From contig CAJKQK010000077.1 in NCBI GenBank assembly GCA_905202055.1, positions 1 through 9,097 on the forward strand: DNA of 9,097 nt, read 5' to 3'. The notes beneath the pieces were generated by a model, which saw nothing but the letters and a program-made list of their open reading frames with translations, had not been told where the DNA came from and ran no database searches. Made by a program: the position numbers and the translations under genes. The DNA comes from an uncultured Oxalobacter sp. (lineage in GTDB: Bacteria > Pseudomonadota > Gammaproteobacteria > Burkholderiales > Burkholderiaceae_D). Below are positions 6,543-9,097 of this stretch, one piece after another (the first letter of the stretch is position 1; every line of letters starts with the position of its first letter).

Positions 6543-6686
6543 TCAGGACGCATCATTTGCCAGAAGCCAGTCTCCTGTCCCATCCTGCCAGCCCAAATAG
6601 CCCCGAACACGAGCCCCGGGACTCCATATGCCTGCCGGTCTGGTTTCCATAAAGAAACGGATGGCACGAAAAACCGCTTTTTTCAT
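6543..6686 (-). CDS. 47-aa small protein of unknown function
   Basis: ATG at 6686 is preceded by GAGG at 8-9 nt and encodes MKKAVFRAIRFFMETRPAGI, then WSPGARVRGYLGWQDGTGDW, then LLANDAS. The N-terminus is a short basic amphipathic stretch. The rest is rich in Gly and Trp, with no long membrane segment. It occupies most of the gap between dgt and the alcohol dehydrogenase, and its stop lies 36 bp before a strong minus-strand terminator, which argues for a real transcribed gene rather than chance. The promoter candidates I can see (for example TTGATA with 16 bp to TTAAAT) would leave almost no leader, so that part is uncertain. I do not recognise a family. Confidence 0.6.
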   Translation of the reverse strand: MKKAVFRAIRFFMETRPAGIWSPGARVRGYLGWQDGTGDWLLANDAS

Positions 6687-6736
6687 GAAAAAACCTCATA
6701 TTTAAACGACAACTTTCCCAATATCAAAAGCCCTGC

Positions 6737-6765
6737 TTCAAAAACTCCCCACTCACCTGTACCAT
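6737..6765 (+). promoter_or_regulatory. weak candidate promoter of the alcohol dehydrogenase
   Basis: TTCAAA (6737-6742) and TACCAT (6760-6765) are 17 bp apart, each matching four of six consensus positions. They lie about 24 bp before the ATG. A good ribosome site (AAGGAG, 6775-6780) follows. No other pair fits better in this short gap. Confidence 0.3.
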
Positions 6766-6788
6766 AGAGGAAAAAAGGAGAAAAACAC

Positions 6789-7979
6789 ATGGATAATTTC
6801 ACCTGGTTCAATCCGACCCGCCTCTTTTTCGGCAAAGGCGAGGAAAACCATGTCGGCGACCGTGTCCGCAGGCTCGGCTGCAAAAAAGTGCTCGTCCATT
6901 ACGGCAGCGCTTCCGCCGTCAAGTCCGGCCTGATCTACCGTGTCACCGCCTCACTCGAGAGGGCAGGCATCACCGCCGTTTCCCTGGGCGGCGTGCGTCC
7001 GAACCCCAGAAGCGGGCTGGTACACGAAGGTATCGAACTGTGCCGCAAGGAAGAAGTGGATTTTATCCTCGCCGTCGGCGGCGGCAGCGTCATCGATTCC
7101 GCCAAGGCCATCGCGCTGGGTGTCCCGTACAAGGGCGACTTCTGGGACTTTTTCGAAGGCAAGGCCTTCCCTTCCTCCGCCCTGCCCGTCGGCACCATCC
7201 TCACCATCGCCGCCTCAGGCAGCGAATCGTCGCCGGTCACCGTCATCACCCGTGAAGACGGCATGTTCAAGCGCCCCTATTCCAGCGACCGGATCAGGCC
7301 GGTGCTGTCCATTCTGAACCCGGAACTCACCCTGTCCCTGCCGCCACTGCCCACCGCAGGTGGCGCGACCGACATCATGTCGCACGTGCTGGAACGCTAC
7401 TTCACCAACACCAAAGGCGTCGAACTGACCGACCGCCTGTGCGAATCCATCCTGTTAACCGTCAAAAACGAACTGCCCCTTGCCCTGCAACATCCCGACG
7501 ACTACGACCACCGTGCCAACCTGATGCTGGCCGGAACCCTGGCCCACAACGACATTTGCGGCATCGGGCGCGAACAGGACTGGGCAACCCATGCACTGGC
7601 ACACGAACTCTCCGCCCGCTACGACGCACCGCATGGTGCGACGCTCGCGGTCATCTTCCCGGCATGGATGGAATACGTCATGGATCACGACGTCAACCGT
7701 TTTGCACAGATTGCCGTGCGCGTCTGGGGCTGCGACATGGACTATCAGCATCCCGACATCACCGCACGGTACGGCATCCGCGCATTCAGGGCGTTCCTGA
7801 AAATGGTCGGCATGCCCACCAGCTTTGCCGGTATCCGCGCGCGCGTTGACGACATCCCGCAATTGCTCGACCAGCTCCAGATCGGCAACAGCACCATCGG
7901 TTCCTTCGTCAAGCTCGACCGCAGCGACTGCGAAAAAATCTACAAACTTGCCTGCCGGGAACCGTATGACGACATGTGA
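6789..7979 (+). CDS. iron-containing alcohol dehydrogenase (YqhD/BDH-type)
   Basis: A 396-aa cytosolic NAD(P)H-dependent enzyme that reduces aldehydes to alcohols or the reverse; the substrate cannot be read from sequence. It shows the usual opening FTWFNPTRLFFGKG (4-17), the nucleotide-binding AVGGGSVIDSAKAIALG (95-111), GDFWDFF (116-122), TIAASGSESSP (139-149) and the metal site. The metal site is GGATDIMSHVLERYF (191-205) plus WATHALAHELSARYDAPHG (265-283). Asp195, His199, His268 and His282 match the four metal ligands of YqhD (Asp194, His198, His267, His281) with identical spacing. The length is typical of the butanol dehydrogenase/YqhD group. The start at 6789 has AAGGAG 8 nt upstream. 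It stands alone: the next genes are a toxin-antitoxin pair 112 bp downstream, with no terminator hairpin between. Confidence 0.95.
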   Translation: MDNFTWFNPTRLFFGKGEENHVGDRVRRLGCKKVLVHYGSASAVKSGLIYRVTASLERAGITAVSLGGVRPNPRSGLVHEGIELCRKEEVDFILAVGGGSVIDSAKAIALGVPYKGDFWDFFEGKAFPSSALPVGTILTIAASGSESSPVTVITREDGMFKRPYSSDRIRPVLSILNPELTLSLPPLPTAGGATDIMSHVLERYFTNTKGVELTDRLCESILLTVKNELPLALQHPDDYDHRANLMLAGTLAHNDICGIGREQDWATHALAHELSARYDAPHGATLAVIFPAWMEYVMDHDVNRFAQIAVRVWGCDMDYQHPDITARYGIRAFRAFLKMVGMPTSFAGIRARVDDIPQLLDQLQIGNSTIGSFVKLDRSDCEKIYKLACREPYDDM

Positions 7980-8006
7980 ACATGATAAATGGCGTTGTGA
8001 GAGGCG

Positions 8007-8059
8007 ATGATTCCAATCATTTATGCGCAAAAAATGCCGTTCAGAATGCGCATAAATGA
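8007..8059 (+). promoter_or_regulatory. nested palindromes upstream of ccdA, possible operator
   Basis: A perfect 13-bp inverted repeat, TCATTTATGCGCA (8017-8029) and TGCGCATAAATGA (8047-8059), has a 17-bp spacer. It overlaps a second palindrome, ATGATT-CC-AATCAT (8007-8020). CcdAB-type systems repress their own promoter by binding operator repeats, so this is a good operator candidate. No T-run follows, so it is unlikely to terminate the dehydrogenase transcript. Confidence 0.55.
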
Positions 8060-8091
8060 AAGCATCCGGGTGGAGAAGAAAGAGTCCTGTC

Positions 8092-8340
8092 ATGACAGCA
8101 TCCCATTCATCCACGCCAGCGCCCAGAAAAGCAGCCAATCTCTCGTTGCGAAGCAGCCTGTTGGCCGAAGCACGCGAATTGAAAATCAATATTTCCCGGG
8201 CAGCCGAAGCCGGTATCACGAAAGCCATTGCCGAAAAACGCGCCGCCATCTGGCAAAAAGAAAACAGGGAAGCCATCGAAAGTTCCAATACATACATGGA
8301 AAAACACGGACTGCCGCCTGAAAAATGCAGGATGTTTTGA
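8092..8340 (+). CDS. ccdA: type II antitoxin, CcdA family
   Basis: An 82-aa antitoxin. Residues 13-46 (KAANLSLRSSLLAEARELKI and NISRAAEAGITKAI) form the ribbon-helix-helix DNA-binding domain of CcdA. Residues 51-75 (AAIWQKENREAIESSNTYME then KHGLP) match the toxin-wrapping tail, with the diagnostic W-x-x-EN-x-EAI pattern. I prefer the ATG at 8092, preceded by a purine-rich AAGAAAGAG, because an in-frame ATG at 8056 lies inside the inverted-repeat operator; starting there would add 12 residues. The stop TGA overlaps the ATG of ccdB by one base. The antitoxin is intact while its partner toxin has a premature stop, so this pair may now serve only as an antitoxin able to neutralise related toxins. 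Confidence 0.92.
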   Translation: MTASHSSTPAPRKAANLSLRSSLLAEARELKINISRAAEAGITKAIAEKRAAIWQKENREAIESSNTYMEKHGLPPEKCRMF

Positions 8341-8645
8341 TGACTGCCAAATGATTCCCTGTTTATCCCGATCCGGGAGGAAACGGGTATCTGGTTAATG
8401 TCCAGTCTGACTTGCCCATCGGCCTTGACACCCGGACAGTCATTCCACTGATGCCAGTTGACGAAGCCCCGACACCGGCAAACATACTCAACCCTCTCTT
8501 TGAAATCGGTGGCAAACCGTATGTCATGACGACGCAATACATGGCCGCTTTCCCGGCCAGTGCGCTCAAAAATGAAATATCGGATACCCATTTCCGGCAG
8601 GACGGCGTCTTTGCGGCGCTCGACCTTCTCTTTCGCGGATTCTGA
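8340..8645 (+). pseudogene. ccdB: CcdB-family gyrase-poison toxin gene, interrupted at codon 5
   Basis: In the frame starting at the ATG that overlaps the ccdA stop, the protein reads MTAK, then TGA (8352-8354), then FPVYPDPGGNGYLVNVQSDL, then PIGLDTRTVIPLMPVDEAP, through YVMTTQYMAAFPASAL to DLLFRGF. From codon 6 to the end this is a complete CcdB pattern: the xVY opening, the DVQSDL-like block, RTVIPL, an MTT-x-MA-like block and a terminal R-G-F at 99-101 where F-plasmid CcdB has W99-G100-I101. The length with the stop counted is 101 codons, as in F CcdB. CcdB poisons DNA gyrase. The nonsense codon should silence it unless read through; the first in-frame alternative, TTG at 8412, would lack the N-terminal strands. 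The frame is otherwise clean, suggesting a recent single event. Confidence 0.8.
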
Positions 8646-9004
8646 CCTGCGCTCAAAAAACAGGACAATCGCACTTTCCCGGATTCGGACATCCCCCTTT
8701 CCCGCAAGAACACCCCACATGGAAACGGCCCCATTTTGCAATGGGGCCGTACCAAACATGAGCATAGCGAATAAGACTGCTTACCGTTCCATGACGAGTG
8801 AAACGGCAGAATCATCATATCCCGCCTTTCCTCTTCGGTCAGCCTGTGCACATCGTTTTGGAACCAAAATAACAACGCTTCAGCCACTTTTAAGCATAAT
8901 TAAAAACATTCCCTTCGTTTCCAGACGGAAACCGAACCCATCCATACTATAATGAAATTATCCTGATAATGTTGATATATTGATAATTTTTTCCGGAAAT
9001 ATGC
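8646..9004. other. intergenic stretch between ccdB and the repeat-headed gene
   Basis: Apart from the hairpin at 8725-8750 I find no supported gene. A minus-strand GTG frame from 8887 starts with a protein-like stretch (MAEALLFWFQNDVHRLTEEE) but then runs through the hairpin and across antisense ccdB, so it may be a short remnant. From about 8880 the sequence becomes AT-rich, with an isolated TATAAT at 8948-8953 and the repeated GTTGATAT/TTGATAA motifs at 8971-8986. Confidence 0.5.
8725..8750. terminator. strong hairpin downstream of ccdAB
   Basis: ACGGCCCCATT (8725-8735), loop TTGC, AATGGGGCCGT (8740-8750): an 11-bp perfect stem 79 bp after ccdB. Neither strand has a real U-run after it, so it may be a weak terminator or an RNA 3' stabiliser rather than a classical terminator. 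Confidence 0.5.
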
Positions 9005-9020
9005 TATAATATAAAGAGGA
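8980..9020 (+). promoter_or_regulatory. promoter and ribosome site of the repeat-headed gene
   Basis: TGCTATAAT (9002-9010) is a perfect extended -10, and TTGATA (8980-8985) lies 19 bp upstream. AGAGGA (9015-9020) is a good Shine-Dalgarno 8 nt before the ATG at 9029. The transcript start would be near 9017, so the leader is very short. Confidence 0.65.
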
Positions 9021-9028
9021 AAATAAAA

Positions 9029-9097
9029 ATGGCTCAACGCTCAACGCTCAACGCTCAACGCTCAACGCTCAACGCTCAACGCTCAACGCTCAACGCT
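9029..9097 (+). CDS. start of a probable phase-variable gene (partial)
   Basis: ATG at 9029 follows a strong promoter and AGAGGA ribosome site and leads at once into tandem GCTCAAC units. Because 7 is not a multiple of 3, three units encode AQRSTLN and every frame of the tract reads the same seven codons without a stop. Changing the unit number therefore shifts the downstream frame: the standard on/off switch of contingency loci such as LPS-modifying, adhesin or restriction-modification genes. The window ends inside the tract, so product, frame and on/off state cannot be known. Confidence 0.7.
   Translation, partial: MAQRSTLNAQRSTLNAQRSTLNA
9032..9097 (+). repeat. heptanucleotide tandem repeat (GCTCAAC), at least 9 copies
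   Basis: Nine perfect units (9032-9094) plus GCT run to the window edge, so the true number is higher. All copies are identical, consistent with a tract that is actively expanding and contracting by slipped-strand mispairing. Confidence 0.97.

Noticed and set aside
7455..8765. 436-codon open frame on the minus strand
   Set aside because: It runs antisense across the alcohol dehydrogenase, ccdA and ccdB, contains no family motif and has no ribosome site. It is a by-product of the codon use of the genes opposite.
8363..8887. Minus-strand GTG frame beginning MAEALLFWFQNDVHRL
   Set aside because: The first 35 residues look protein-like, but the frame then passes through the 8725-8750 hairpin and antisense ccdB with no motif. 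At most it is a fragment, so it is mentioned only in the intergenic entry.
9032..9097. CRISPR-like array
   Set aside because: The 7-bp units are contiguous with no spacers, so this is a tandem repeat and not a CRISPR.

Overview
The window looks like an accessory region of a Gram-negative proteobacterial chromosome. Codon use and gene families would fit a betaproteobacterium of the Burkholderiales, possibly Oxalobacter-like, but no taxonomic marker is present, so this is only a guess. Housekeeping-type genes of moderate to high GC (azlCD, dgt, an Fe-dependent alcohol dehydrogenase) alternate with AT-rich, broken or mobile-looking material.

Layout, left to right. (1) Positions 1-1375 hold a displaced C-terminal module of a large secreted haemagglutinin/CDI-type toxin, followed by its presumed immunity gene and then a second, truncated copy of the conserved pre-toxin segment. 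The 165-bp direct repeat lies at 1-165 and 1209-1373. Toxin and immunity genes can only be read full length if the frame slips back one base at three homopolymer sites (about 463-469, about 688-725 and 1116-1122). The second copy stops about 36 bp from the end of azlD. (2) On the minus strand, azlC-azlD (2467-1410) encode an AzlCD/YgaZH-type branched-chain amino-acid exporter, coupled by an ATGA overlap. (3) Also on the minus strand is a two-gene unit (4360-3013): a 339-aa protein resembling phage virion proteins and a 104-aa partner, with its own promoter and a strong terminator. (4) On the plus strand, dgt (5113-6465) has a long leader with a large inverted repeat and a 17-codon upstream ORF that overlaps the dgt start. 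(5) A 47-codon minus-strand gene (6686-6543) shares a hairpin terminator with dgt. (6) A YqhD/BDH-type iron alcohol dehydrogenase lies at 6789-7979. (7) A ccdAB toxin-antitoxin pair follows: ccdA is intact, but ccdB carries a TGA at codon 5 and is otherwise complete. (8) At the right edge, a promoter, ribosome site and ATG lead directly into at least nine copies of the heptamer GCTCAAC. This is the start of a probable phase-variable gene that continues beyond the window.

The genes do not form one pathway. The common thread is defence, competition and genome plasticity: a recombining toxin/immunity cassette, a phage-derived gene pair, a disarmed toxin-antitoxin pair and a contingency locus, set between stable metabolic genes.
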